6,475 bases of DNA from Desulfobacteraceae bacterium (GCA_030620375.1 JAUXEW010000163.1:1-6475); one strand, 5' to 3'; positions 1 to 6,475 are shown, counted from the first letter of the stretch. The notes: generated by a model from the sequence alone, not told the origin. Program-made: numbers and translations.

Positions 1-4
1 TGAC

Positions 5-1297
5 ATGCCGGTTGATATTTCAGATATCCTGCAAATTACCGAAAAACAAAACCAATGGCGTGGGAAAGAAACATTGAACATGATTGCCAGTGAAAATACG
101 CAATCCCTTGCCGTCCGTCAAATCGAGTGTAATGATTTTATGGGACGTTATGCGGAAGGTCACCCGAATACACCAGGGTCCAAAAATCGATATTACGAGG
201 GAACCGAGTATATTGATAAACTTGAAAGCATGGCTACGAAGGAGTTTATTGAATTAATGGGGTGCAAACAGGCGGATGTTCGTCCCATTAGTGGCAACCA
301 GGCCAATACTGCTGTAGCACTGGGGATTCTTCGCGGTGGAGATGCCGTTATTGCAAATTCTATCGATTCCGGAGGTCATATCAGTCACAATCCGATTGGC
401 ATCTTTGGACGCCGGATTCAGGTCCGTGGCCAGGTATTGGACCTTGACAGGGAAAATCCCATTTCTCTTCATTTCTGGCCGACGACAGAAGACGGGTATC
501 ATATTGACGTCAACAAAAGCATTTCACTTATTGAAAAAACAAATCCTCGGCTCGTTATTTTAGGAAAGAGCCTTTTTTTGTTTCCTGAACCGGTTAAAGA
601 GATTGCCGGGGCATGTCGTGCTAAAGACATTCCGGTTTTATATGATGCCGCCCATGTCCTGGGGTTGATTGCCGGGGGACAATTTCAAGACCCCATCAAA
701 GAGGGGGCTCATTTTGTTTCAGCCAGCACCCATAAAACGTTTCCCGGCCCTCAGCGGGGTGTCATCTTCGGAAATTTAAAAACAGAACAGGAATTAAAGT
801 GGTGGGAAAGTATCGACAGGGGTATTATGCCCGGATCTTCCAGTAATCACCATTTGCATACGATACCCGGATTGTTGGTGGCGATCCGTGAAATGAAAGC
901 GTATGGTGCGCCTTATGCCACTCAAATTGTCTTAAATGCCAAAGCCCTGGGCCGGGCGCTATCAGATGAAGGGATTTCTGTCGAAGCCAAAGAATTCGGG
1001 TTTACCGAAACCCATCAAATCGCGCTGAAAGTTTCTATATACGGGCCTGCAAAACAGGTTGCGCAACAACTGGCGGAAAATAATATTATTCTCAATTACA
1101 ACCTGCTTCCGGGTGATCAGGATGCAAAAAATCCTTCAGGATTACGCATCGGCGTGCAGGAACTGACACGACTGGGTATGAAAGAGACGGAAATGGGAGA
1201 AATCGCCGTGTTGATGAAGGAGGTGTTGGCAAAAAAACCGGTAAAAGACAGGGTTGTAAAACTGCGTAGTCGATTTACTGATATTCACTATGCTTAG
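5..1297 (+). CDS. glyA: Serine hydroxymethyltransferase, archaeal sequence type
   Basis: PLP-dependent fold-type I enzyme, 430 aa (E. coli GlyA is 417). The family interconverts serine and glycine with a C1-carrying pterin in the cytoplasm. Visible landmarks: IASEN at 27-31, YAEG at 49-52 with RYYEG at 62-66 (the E. coli E57/Y64/Y65 region), SGNQAN at 96-101, GGHISH at 123-128 (H125 would stack on PLP), D214 and H217 in YDAAHVLG, PLP lysine K244 in STHKTFPGP, and R381 for substrate carboxylate. Segments such as SLFLFPEPV (189-197) and GLIAGGQFQDP (220-230) resemble methanogen SHMT rather than E. coli GlyA. Between YAEG and RYYEG there are about five more residues than in E. coli. Only four bases precede the ATG and the frame is open to the window edge, so the start is plausible by alignment but its ribosome site is not visible. 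It ends in TAG; no terminator is seen before the next gene. Pterin carrier and substrate are not provable from sequence. Confidence 0.9.
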   Translation: MPVDISDILQITEKQNQWRGKETLNMIASENTQSLAVRQIECNDFMGRYAEGHPNTPGSKNRYYEGTEYIDKLESMATKEFIELMGCKQADVRPISGNQANTAVALGILRGGDAVIANSIDSGGHISHNPIGIFGRRIQVRGQVLDLDRENPISLHFWPTTEDGYHIDVNKSISLIEKTNPRLVILGKSLFLFPEPVKEIAGACRAKDIPVLYDAAHVLGLIAGGQFQDPIKEGAHFVSASTHKTFPGPQRGVIFGNLKTEQELKWWESIDRGIMPGSSSNHHLHTIPGLLVAIREMKAYGAPYATQIVLNAKALGRALSDEGISVEAKEFGFTETHQIALKVSIYGPAKQVAQQLAENNIILNYNLLPGDQDAKNPSGLRIGVQELTRLGMKETEMGEIAVLMKEVLAKKPVKDRVVKLRSRFTDIHYA

Positions 1298-1350
1298 ACG
1301 CCATTTCAAAACCTCCCCGCCTGTTTAACTGTTTCATTTGGGCACTAGAT

Positions 1351-1355
1351 AAGGA
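1351..1355 (+). promoter_or_regulatory. Ribosome binding site of the YhhN gene, decides its start
   Basis: The sequence AAGGA lies 7 bases before the ATG at 1363 but only 1 base before the ATG at 1357. Normal Shine-Dalgarno spacing therefore favours 1363, the third codon of the longer reading. Confidence 0.6.
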
Positions 1356-1362
1356 AATGGAA

Positions 1363-2013
1363 ATGATCATTTCGGTGTTAACGATTACGGCCGCTATTTC
1401 CGCATTTTTTTGTATTCGATCAAGATATATCGAATCCCCCGTTCAATTATATATTTTTAAGCCGCTCACAACGATACTGATATTTTTTATCGCTCTCACC
1501 GCCGGCTGGACTTTCAGATCCGCTTATATGTATTTTATCCTTGCCGGAATTATATTGTCATTGGCAGGTGATATTTTTTTAATGTTACCGTCAGACCAAT
1601 TCATTTCCGGGCTGCTTAGCTTTTTGATGGCGCACCTTTTGTTTATAGCGGCGTTTGTTATATCGAGTGGTATCGGTATCACCTGGTGGTTAATTCTGAT
1701 GCTGGGTATTTTGAGTGCATTAATTTTATTTATTTTATTGCCATATGCCGGAAAAATGAAAGTTCCGGTGCTTTTATACATGTTCGTTATTATCATTATG
1801 GCGTGGCAAGCGTGGGAAAGATGGCTTAGTCTTCAACAGACAGGGGCTCTGCTGGCGGGGATCGGTTCATCCCTGTTTTTGCTAAGTGATTTTACGTTAG
1901 CCATAAACAGATTTAGAAAAAATTTTGTGAGTGCCGATTTAATCGTTTTAAGCACATACTATTTATCACTCTGGTTCATTTCGTTATCGGTTCTATATAC
2001 ATTTGTACACTAA
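1363..2013 (+). CDS. YhhN/TMEM86 family membrane protein, putative lysoplasmalogenase
   Basis: Polytopic inner-membrane protein of 216 aa from this start, about the usual YhhN length, with roughly eight hydrophobic segments by eye. Conserved YhhN features: KPLTT at 33-37, AGD at 68-70, a short loop with FISG (80-83) leading to the helix carrying H91, and LLSDFTLAIN at 173-182 with the SD pair and N182. Mammalian TMEM86 members are lysoplasmalogenases that cleave the vinyl-ether bond of lysoplasmalogens; the bacterial activity is inferred from the family and is less secure. Plasmalogens are typical of anaerobic bacteria, which would fit the host. The ATG at 1357 would add two residues (ME) but is too close to AAGGA. 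The gap to the upstream SHMT gene is 65 bases without an evident terminator, so co-transcription is possible. Its stop lies 2 bases from the stop of the convergent ATPase gene. Confidence 0.85.
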   Translation: MIISVLTITAAISAFFCIRSRYIESPVQLYIFKPLTTILIFFIALTAGWTFRSAYMYFILAGIILSLAGDIFLMLPSDQFISGLLSFLMAHLLFIAAFVISSGIGITWWLILMLGILSALILFILLPYAGKMKVPVLLYMFVIIIMAWQAWERWLSLQQTGALLAGIGSSLFLLSDFTLAINRFRKNFVSADLIVLSTYYLSLWFISLSVLYTFVH

Positions 2014-2015
2014 CC

Positions 2016-3770
2016 CTAAAGGACAACTTTATTGACCTGATCTAGATCAATAAGGCCGTTTAATATTTTTTGAATTCCATCCATTTTCAATGTCCGCATG
2101 CCGTCTTCAATGGCAATATCTCTTAACCTCTCTAAAGGCGTATTTTGCTTTATCGCCACTTTTATGGCTTCGGTTCCATCAAGTAATTCATGAAGGGCCA
2201 ACCTTCCTCTATAACCACTTTGAGCACATTTAGGACATCCGACTCTGTTCATCAAGTAAAACTCATCCGAATATTTTTCCAGCCCGTCATTAACAAAATA
2301 CTCACGGCCGTAAATCTGAACCAGTTTTTCATGTGCATCTTTATCTGCCAGAAGCGGTTTTTTACAATAATTGCAAAGCATTCGAACAAGGCGCTGGGCA
2401 AGGATGCCGAGCATGGCGTCTGCGAAATTGAAAGGGTTCATACCCATTTCGACGAGCCGAACCACCGATTCCGGGGCACTGTTAGTGTGAAGCGTACTGA
2501 ATACCAAATGGCCGGTGAGCGAAGCTTCAATTGCTGTTTTTGCCGTTTCCGCATCTCTCATTTCACCTATCATAATGACATCAGGATCAGCCCGTAAAAA
2601 CGAACGGAGTGCTTCCTGGAATGAATATTTGATCTTTGGGTTGACCTGGACTTGTCTTAACCCATCCTGGGTGATTTCGACAGGATCTTCCGCAGTCCAT
2701 ATTTTTCGATTCGGCTTGTTAATGTGACTTAAGGCGGAATGAAGGCTAGTGGTTTTACCTGAACCGGTGGGGCCAACGCACAGAATCATTCCATAAGGTT
2801 TTGCAATAATGTTCTTAAATCTTTCTAAGTTCGGTTCTGAAAATTTCATCTCCTTAAGGGACAGGGGCCTGGAAGACGACAAGATTCTTAATACGGCATC
2901 TTCCTGGTCGCCGACTGTGGGAGTGATTTCCACCCGGTACTCGATTTTTTTTTTATCTACCCGCAAAAGAATTTTACCGCTTTGAGGTTTTCGGCGTTCA
3001 GCAATATCCAGGTTTGACATGATTTTAACCCTGGAAAGAATTGCCCGCTTGAAGGTTGCGGGAATTTGATGTTCTATGTGACACTCACCTTCGATCCGAT
3101 ACCTGACCCGAATGGGTCCTTTTCCGCTTTTAGGCTCCAGATGAATATCAGAAGCCCCCTTATGATAAGCATCAAGGAGTATACCATTGACGAACTTAAT
3201 CACCTGAGAGTCTGTTTCCTTTATACTGGAATCATCAACCTCCTCCTCAACTTCGATTTCATCTTCAACCATTCCATCAATGAGAAGATCCATGGAATCT
3301 TCAGCGTGAGAATAGTACTTCTCGATTGCCGCGGAAATCTGATTAGAGGTGGCCGACACCAACTCGATATTACAGTTCGTATTAAACTGTAAGGTATCAG
3401 CAATTGTATGATCAGTCGGATCCGAAGTAGCCACAACGATATGTTTGCCGTCAGCCTCAAGCGGTATGACCTTCAGCTGACCTACTAAATCGCTGGATAA
3501 TGCATTCAGGGCTGTTTGGCTTGGGGTTATGTCTTTGAGGTCTACAAGGCGCATCTGAAATTTGGCGGAGAGTGCGAGGAGCAGTTGATCTTCTGTGATA
3601 AGTCCTTTTTCTATCAACAGGTTCCCGATTCTTTTCTTTTTCCGCTTGTCTTGGTTTGACAATGCCGCTTCAATCTGATTTTGAGTCACCAATCCTTCAG
3701 AAACCAGTAGATCACCCACTCTGACTTTTTTACCCAAATTGGGGGTTTTCATCGTATTCCGGATGACCAT
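2016..3770 (-). CDS. GspE/PilB family ATPase with MshEN-like N-terminal domain
   Basis: Cytoplasmic hexameric motor ATPase of type II secretion or type IV pilus systems, 584 aa from the ATG used here. The N-terminus has two copies of an RxGxLL...G(L)...L pattern starting at R17 and R47, like the paired motifs of the c-di-GMP-binding MshEN domain. A GspE N-terminal subdomain follows at about 71-153, then an acidic linker at 169-180. The catalytic core shows GASDIHLEP (205-213), LDIAERR (254-260), Walker A GPTGSGKT (333-340), Asp box AEDPVE (360-365), Walker B DVIMIGEMRD (397-406) and His box TGHLVFSTLHT (419-429). Four cysteines at 466, 469, 512 and 515 form the zinc-binding CxxC...CxxC typical of GspE/PilB. 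A TTG at 3791 would extend it by 7 residues but lacks a ribosome site. It is the last gene of a likely three-gene unit. No pilC, pilT, pilin or secretin gene adjoins it, so T2SS and T4P roles cannot be separated. Confidence 0.93.
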   Translation of the reverse strand: MVIRNTMKTPNLGKKVRVGDLLVSEGLVTQNQIEAALSNQDKRKKKRIGNLLIEKGLITEDQLLLALSAKFQMRLVDLKDITPSQTALNALSSDLVGQLKVIPLEADGKHIVVATSDPTDHTIADTLQFNTNCNIELVSATSNQISAAIEKYYSHAEDSMDLLIDGMVEDEIEVEEEVDDSSIKETDSQVIKFVNGILLDAYHKGASDIHLEPKSGKGPIRVRYRIEGECHIEHQIPATFKRAILSRVKIMSNLDIAERRKPQSGKILLRVDKKKIEYRVEITPTVGDQEDAVLRILSSSRPLSLKEMKFSEPNLERFKNIIAKPYGMILCVGPTGSGKTTSLHSALSHINKPNRKIWTAEDPVEITQDGLRQVQVNPKIKYSFQEALRSFLRADPDVIMIGEMRDAETAKTAIEASLTGHLVFSTLHTNSAPESVVRLVEMGMNPFNFADAMLGILAQRLVRMLCNYCKKPLLADKDAHEKLVQIYGREYFVNDGLEKYSDEFYLMNRVGCPKCAQSGYRGRLALHELLDGTEAIKVAIKQNTPLERLRDIAIEDGMRTLKMDGIQKILNGLIDLDQVNKVVL

Positions 3771-3773
3771 ATC

Positions 3774-3779
3774 CACCTC
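3774..3779 (-). promoter_or_regulatory. Ribosome binding site of the GspE/PilB ATPase gene, decides its start
   Basis: On the minus strand GAGGTG is followed by GAT and then ATG at 3770-3768, leaving 5 bases between GAGG and the start. The alternative TTG at 3791 has no purine-rich stretch in front of it, so the ATG is preferred. Confidence 0.65.
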
Positions 3780-3810
3780 GCTTTTAGACAAACAGTTATT
3801 ATCAGCGTTA

Positions 3811-4458
3811 TCACCCTTGACCCCTTATCGGTGTTATGACAAGAGTGACCCTTCGATTTAAGGCATGCTCCGAGGATATCGGTTGAGATTCGCCATAACC
3901 GATTGTTGAAATTCTTCTTGGATCCACCCCCTGTTGCGTCAAGGCATTCTTTACCGCATTGGCTCGTTTTTCCGATAGCTTTTGGTTGTAGTCTTCAGAG
4001 CCGATAGTATCGGTATGCCCTTCTATTTGTATCAGAGTTTGGGGATATTTGTTTAAGACCGTGGCGACTCTCCCGGTCTCTGCTAAGCCACCCGGTTTTA
4101 GTGTGTAAGAATCAAAATCAAACATGGCCTCGGATTTAAATGTGGCAATCAGGATGTCTTGTTCTCTTCTAATACTGGCCGCCTCGGATGCCGCCAGGGC
4201 ATCTCTTAGTTCCTGTTCCTGCCGATCCATATATGCCCCGATCTGATTTCCGGCAATCCCGCCAAGAAGCGCCCCTATCCCGGCGCCAATCAGGGTGCCC
4301 TTTGTATCCTTGCCAATGGCCTGGCCAAGAATAGCGCCGATACCGGCACCAACCGCCGTTCCCGTTGCCGTACCCCGCTGCTGCTGAGTTTGCCCCGCAC
4401 ATGAAAACAACGTGAATATTAAAATCGAACATAGAAAAATCCCTATAATGTTTTTCAT
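3811..4458 (-). CDS. OmpA-domain lipoprotein with glycine zipper (YiaD-like)
   Basis: Outer-membrane lipoprotein of 215 aa expected to anchor to peptidoglycan. Residues 1-20 form a lipoprotein signal peptide: KN, a hydrophobic core and lipobox LFSC with the lipidated cysteine at C20. Residue +2 is Ala, not the Asp that retains lipoproteins in the inner membrane. Residues 32-74 are a glycine zipper made of two similar 15-residue units (35-49 and 56-70, period 21). A charged, probably helical stretch (77-100) leads to the C-terminal OmpA domain (about 110-207), with FDFDSYTL at 113-120, GHTDTIGS at 147-154, LSEKRA at 161-166 and NRRV at 201-204. D150 and R165 match the diaminopimelate-binding pair D271/R286 of E. 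coli OmpA. AGGAG sits 7 bases before the ATG. It lies 36 bases after the HAD gene and 40 before the ATPase gene. Pal, YiaD and similar proteins share this design; the exact role is unknown. Confidence 0.9.
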   Translation of the reverse strand: MKNIIGIFLCSILIFTLFSCAGQTQQQRGTATGTAVGAGIGAILGQAIGKDTKGTLIGAGIGALLGGIAGNQIGAYMDRQEQELRDALAASEAASIRREQDILIATFKSEAMFDFDSYTLKPGGLAETGRVATVLNKYPQTLIQIEGHTDTIGSEDYNQKLSEKRANAVKNALTQQGVDPRRISTIGYGESQPISSEHALNRRVTLVITPIRGQG

Positions 4459-4494
4459 TTTTAATCTCCTTTGGTTGAAAATCGCTCAATTTAG

Positions 4495-5208
4495 TTAGAC
4501 TAAATTTATCAGGTCACGGATTTCTCGAATCACATAATCCGGTGGTGGTGCCACTTCCGGAGGATCACGATCTTCACTGGGCCAGATCAGTACCGAATTC
4601 ATTCCGACCTGATTTGCACCTGTGATATCCTGTAAGGGCGTATCACCGACGAACAGTACTTCTTCCGCCCGGCACGCCGCCCGTCGAAGGGCGTGGTTAA
4701 AAATGCCGGGGTCGGGTTTGCAGGAACGCGTTTCTTCACTTGAAAGAATCGAATCAAAATAGGATTCGATATTTGAAATTTCGAGTAAATACGCCAGCTG
4801 GTCTTCATCAATATTGCTTACCATTCCCACGTGTAAGTTTTTGTCCCGGAGAGATTTTAAAGTTTCTATTACGTCATCTCTCAACTTGAAATCCCGTTTA
4901 TGCAGGGACCACTGCCGCTCACGGTACCAATCAAAATAATCCGGATTGGCCTCTGCGCCCAAGTCCTGCAACATTTCGAGCATGGCATCTTTGAAAAGGT
5001 CACGATGCAGATAAAACCGCCGGGGAAGATATTCTGAAAATACCTTGCCAAGGGCTTCTCGATAAGTCTTATGGACGACACTGGACTCGGCATCTATTTT
5101 AGCCAGATGCATGAGTTCGGCGAGGCATTCCCGCTCCCCATTTTCTAAAACCGCATAATCGAAAAGGGTTCCCCCAAAATCAAAAAGTACCGCTTTTATC
5201 GATGGCAT
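4495..5208 (-). CDS. HAD superfamily hydrolase (subfamily IA-like)
   Basis: Cytoplasmic haloacid dehalogenase-fold hydrolase of 237 aa, most likely a small-molecule phosphatase. Motif I is D10-F-G-G-T14, with nucleophile D10; motif II is S131 in MVSNIDE; motif III is K164 in SCKPDPGIF; motif IV is GDTPLQD with D189 and D194. The helical segment at about 17-100, between motifs I and II, is the expected position of a C1 cap, which would select the substrate. The usual second Asp of motif I, the general acid/base at position +2, is Gly12 here. AGGAG lies 7 bases before the ATG. It is the first gene after the rnhB terminator, so it probably has its own promoter between 5209 and 5282, though I could not identify convincing -35/-10 boxes there. 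No substrate can be assigned; the link to the two envelope genes behind it is positional only. Confidence 0.88.
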   Translation of the reverse strand: MPSIKAVLFDFGGTLFDYAVLENGERECLAELMHLAKIDAESSVVHKTYREALGKVFSEYLPRRFYLHRDLFKDAMLEMLQDLGAEANPDYFDWYRERQWSLHKRDFKLRDDVIETLKSLRDKNLHVGMVSNIDEDQLAYLLEISNIESYFDSILSSEETRSCKPDPGIFNHALRRAACRAEEVLFVGDTPLQDITGANQVGMNSVLIWPSEDRDPPEVAPPPDYVIREIRDLINLV

Positions 5209-5282
5209 TCACAATCTCCTTTTAACTATTTTCGACATTCGGCATCAGCATCCATTTGACGAGCCATATTTTATTTAAACAT

Positions 5283-5307
5283 AAAAAGCCGGGCCCTCTG
5301 GGCCAGG
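5283..5307 (-). terminator. Rho-independent terminator after rnhB
   Basis: On the minus strand a hairpin with CC, one mismatch, then GGCCC, an AGA loop and GGGCC, C, GG is followed after one base by TTTTT. It begins 45 bases past the rnhB stop and before the HAD gene, so it should end the rplS-rnhB transcript. The GC-rich core with a 3-base loop and an immediate T-run is the standard layout. Confidence 0.8.
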
Positions 5308-5352
5308 ATTCTTTACTTCAGGCCTCTTCTCTATATACATGATGCCGATGTG

Positions 5353-5961
5353 TTACCAATACTCCTTAACGCCTTTAAAACTTTTCCGATGAATGAAACA
5401 GCATCCGTATTTAATGATAGCTGCTTTATGGGCCTTGGTGGGGTATCCTTTATGACTCCCGAACCCATAAAAGGGGTAATCCTGATGGTACCTTTCCATC
5501 AGACGGTCACGCGTGACCTTTGCCACAATAGATGCACAACCTATTGAAATACTTAACGAATCACCTTTTGGTATCGGCTCTTGAGGCAAATCGGAGGGTA
5601 TCCCGAAAGGGCCGTCAATAAGAAGGTAGTCCGGCTGTGGAAACAGATTGTCCACGGACATGGCCATTGAGAGAAGCGCCGCATTAAGGATATTGACCCG
5701 ATCAATTTCCGCGGGGTCAACGATCCCGATGCCTATGGAAACAGCGTTCTCGTAAATTTTTTCATAAAGATAGTTTCGTTTTTTTGGCGTAAGCTTCTTT
5801 GAGTCCGCTATCTCGGAAACCGAAAAAGAATTCGGCAGAATAACCGCTGCAGCCACGACAGGACCGGCCAAGGGCCCCCGCCCGGCCTCATCTATTCCCG
5901 CAATTTCTAAATAGCCTTTCTCGAAAGCCGATTTTTCAAATGCCCACTGGTCTTTTTCCAC
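5353..5961 (-). CDS. rnhB: Ribonuclease HII
   Basis: Cytoplasmic endonuclease that cuts RNA in RNA-DNA hybrids and starts removal of single ribonucleotides embedded in DNA. It is 202 aa, against 198 in E. coli. The carboxylate set is D24 and E25 in GIDEAGRG, D116 in LLIDG and D134 in KGDS. The GRG motif (27-29) and Y173 in HKGYPT are the ribonucleotide-recognition elements. ASIVAKVTRD (143-152) and the ending HRKSFKGVKEY are typical. The start is a GTG at 5961: no in-frame ATG or TTG exists upstream before the rplS stop, and the next in-frame Met (about residue 99) is far past the active site. No good Shine-Dalgarno precedes it, so translation may be coupled weakly to rplS, 54 bases upstream. 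The yraN gene that often follows rnhB in proteobacteria is absent; a terminator follows instead. Confidence 0.96.
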   Translation of the reverse strand: MEKDQWAFEKSAFEKGYLEIAGIDEAGRGPLAGPVVAAAVILPNSFSVSEIADSKKLTPKKRNYLYEKIYENAVSIGIGIVDPAEIDRVNILNAALLSMAMSVDNLFPQPDYLLIDGPFGIPSDLPQEPIPKGDSLSISIGCASIVAKVTRDRLMERYHQDYPFYGFGSHKGYPTKAHKAAIIKYGCCFIHRKSFKGVKEYW

Positions 5962-6015
5962 GGCATTACGAAGTAAATTTTTTGTCCTAAATGTGACGTT
6001 ATTTTTAAGTGAGCC

Positions 6016-6363
6016 CTAAGTTAATCGACGCTCTTTGATTCGAGCCGCTTTGCCCCTTAGCTTACGCAGATAGTAAATCTTGGCCCGCTTCACACGGCCT
6101 CTTGAAACCACTTCTATCTTATCAATAATGGGTGAATGCAGCAGAAATAACCGTTCAACACCCACGCCATATGAAACTTTCCGAACCGTAAACGTTGAAT
6201 TGGCGTTGTTCTTCCGTTTACTAATCACAATGCCATGAAAAATCTGAATGCGCTCTTTGTCACCTTCTCTAATTTTTACATGAACCTTTACCGTGTCACC
6301 CGATTCAAAATTCGGATGATCAAGGCGCATCACTTCTTTTCCCAATTCCTTTATCGTATCCAT
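6016..6363 (-). CDS. rplS: 50S ribosomal protein L19
   Basis: Large-subunit ribosomal protein located at the 30S-50S interface. It is 115 aa, the same length as E. coli L19, and can be followed along its whole length: FESGDTVKVHVK near 19-30, FHGIVISKRK at 42-51, FTVRKVSYGVGVER at 58-71, LHSPIIDKIEV at 75-85 and the basic C-terminus YYLRKLRGKAARIKER. AGGAG lies 10 bases before the ATG, slightly long but acceptable. It is followed by rnhB on the same strand, the usual order in this conserved neighbourhood; trmD, the usual upstream neighbour, would lie beyond the right edge. It ends in TAG. Confidence 0.98.
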   Translation of the reverse strand: MDTIKELGKEVMRLDHPNFESGDTVKVHVKIREGDKERIQIFHGIVISKRKNNANSTFTVRKVSYGVGVERLFLLHSPIIDKIEVVSRGRVKRAKIYYLRKLRGKAARIKERRLT

Positions 6364-6448
6364 AACGCTTAGTCTCCTATTCGTATCTCATCAGATGACC
6401 GTAAAAGATCAACTGATTTTTTTAAAAAGTAGTTTGCTCCTTACAAGG

Positions 6449-6454
6449 ATTATA
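6449..6454 (-). promoter_or_regulatory. Candidate -10 box of an rplS promoter
   Basis: The minus strand carries a perfect TATAAT 85 bases before the rplS start codon. A -35 box at normal spacing would fall on or beyond the right edge of the window, so the promoter cannot be completed here. The A/T-rich surroundings make chance occurrence quite possible. The 112 bases upstream of rplS show no other gene or convincing hairpin. Confidence 0.35.
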
Positions 6455-6475
6455 CCGTTGTTATTTTTTTATAAA

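Noticed and set aside
2029..2053. Inverted repeat TTATTGA / TCAATAA with an 11-base loop at the convergent gene ends, followed by a T-run at 2066-2072 on the plus strand.
   Set aside because: The stem is A/T-rich, the T-run starts 12 bases after it, and it lies within the C-terminal codons of the ATPase gene, so it does not meet a terminator standard.
2190..2597. Open frame of 135 codons on the plus strand inside the ATPase gene, and a similar 108-codon frame at 3066-3392.
   Set aside because: Both are antisense to a strongly conserved ATPase, have no ribosome site or recognisable protein features, and follow from the codon use of the real gene.
3771..3791. Seven-residue N-terminal extension of the ATPase from a TTG start.
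   Set aside because: A rare start codon without a ribosome site, whereas the ATG at 3770 is preceded by GAGGTG at good spacing.
4169..4489. Open frame of 106 codons overlapping the start of the lipoprotein gene in another frame.
   Set aside because: Glycine/arginine-rich low-complexity translation typical of a shifted glycine-zipper gene; the lipoprotein frame has a signal peptide, lipobox and OmpA domain.
5256..5261. TTGACG on the plus strand, which could be a -35 box firing towards rnhB as antisense.
   Set aside because: No acceptable -10 box at 16-18 bases downstream and no gene on that strand.
6364..6475. Possible remnant of trmD or a ribosomal-protein leader structure upstream of rplS.
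   Set aside because: All three minus-strand frames stop within the first 24 bases from the right edge, nothing resembling a TrmD end could be recognised, and no stable hairpin was found.

Overview
The window looks like ordinary chromosome from an anaerobic bacterium, most likely a member of the Desulfobacterota (former Deltaproteobacteria). This is inferred from moderate GC content by eye, an rplS-rnhB pair, a GspE/PilB-type ATPase with an MshEN-like N-terminus, and an archaeal-looking serine hydroxymethyltransferase. No phage, transposon, CRISPR array, tRNA or rRNA was seen. The taxonomic call is an inference from gene style, not from a marker comparison.

Layout. Positions 1-2013 hold two plus-strand genes: a serine hydroxymethyltransferase of the archaeal sequence type, then a YhhN/TMEM86 (lysoplasmalogenase-family) membrane protein. 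From 2016 to the right edge everything is on the minus strand, and the two blocks converge with 2 bases between stop codons. Read in the direction of transcription (right to left), the minus-strand block starts with ribosomal protein L19 (rplS) and ribonuclease HII (rnhB). This pair ends at a clear intrinsic terminator at 5283-5307. A second cluster follows: a HAD-family hydrolase, a glycine-zipper/OmpA-domain lipoprotein and a GspE/PilB-type secretion or pilus ATPase, with gaps of 36 and 40 bases that suggest an operon.

How the genes work together. rplS-rnhB is the tail of the conserved rpsP-rimM-trmD-rplS-rnhB housekeeping neighbourhood; the genes upstream of rplS lie outside the window. 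The lipoprotein and the ATPase are both envelope-related: a peptidoglycan-binding outer-membrane lipoprotein beside a hexameric motor whose N-terminus resembles a c-di-GMP-binding MshEN domain. No pilin, platform protein or secretin is next to them, so the ATPase is an orphan here. The two plus-strand genes have no obvious functional link.

The region is mostly conventional. The points most worth a second look are the archaeal-type SHMT with an active-site-loop insertion, the orphan ATPase with its putative c-di-GMP module, and the start-site corrections for the YhhN protein and the ATPase.
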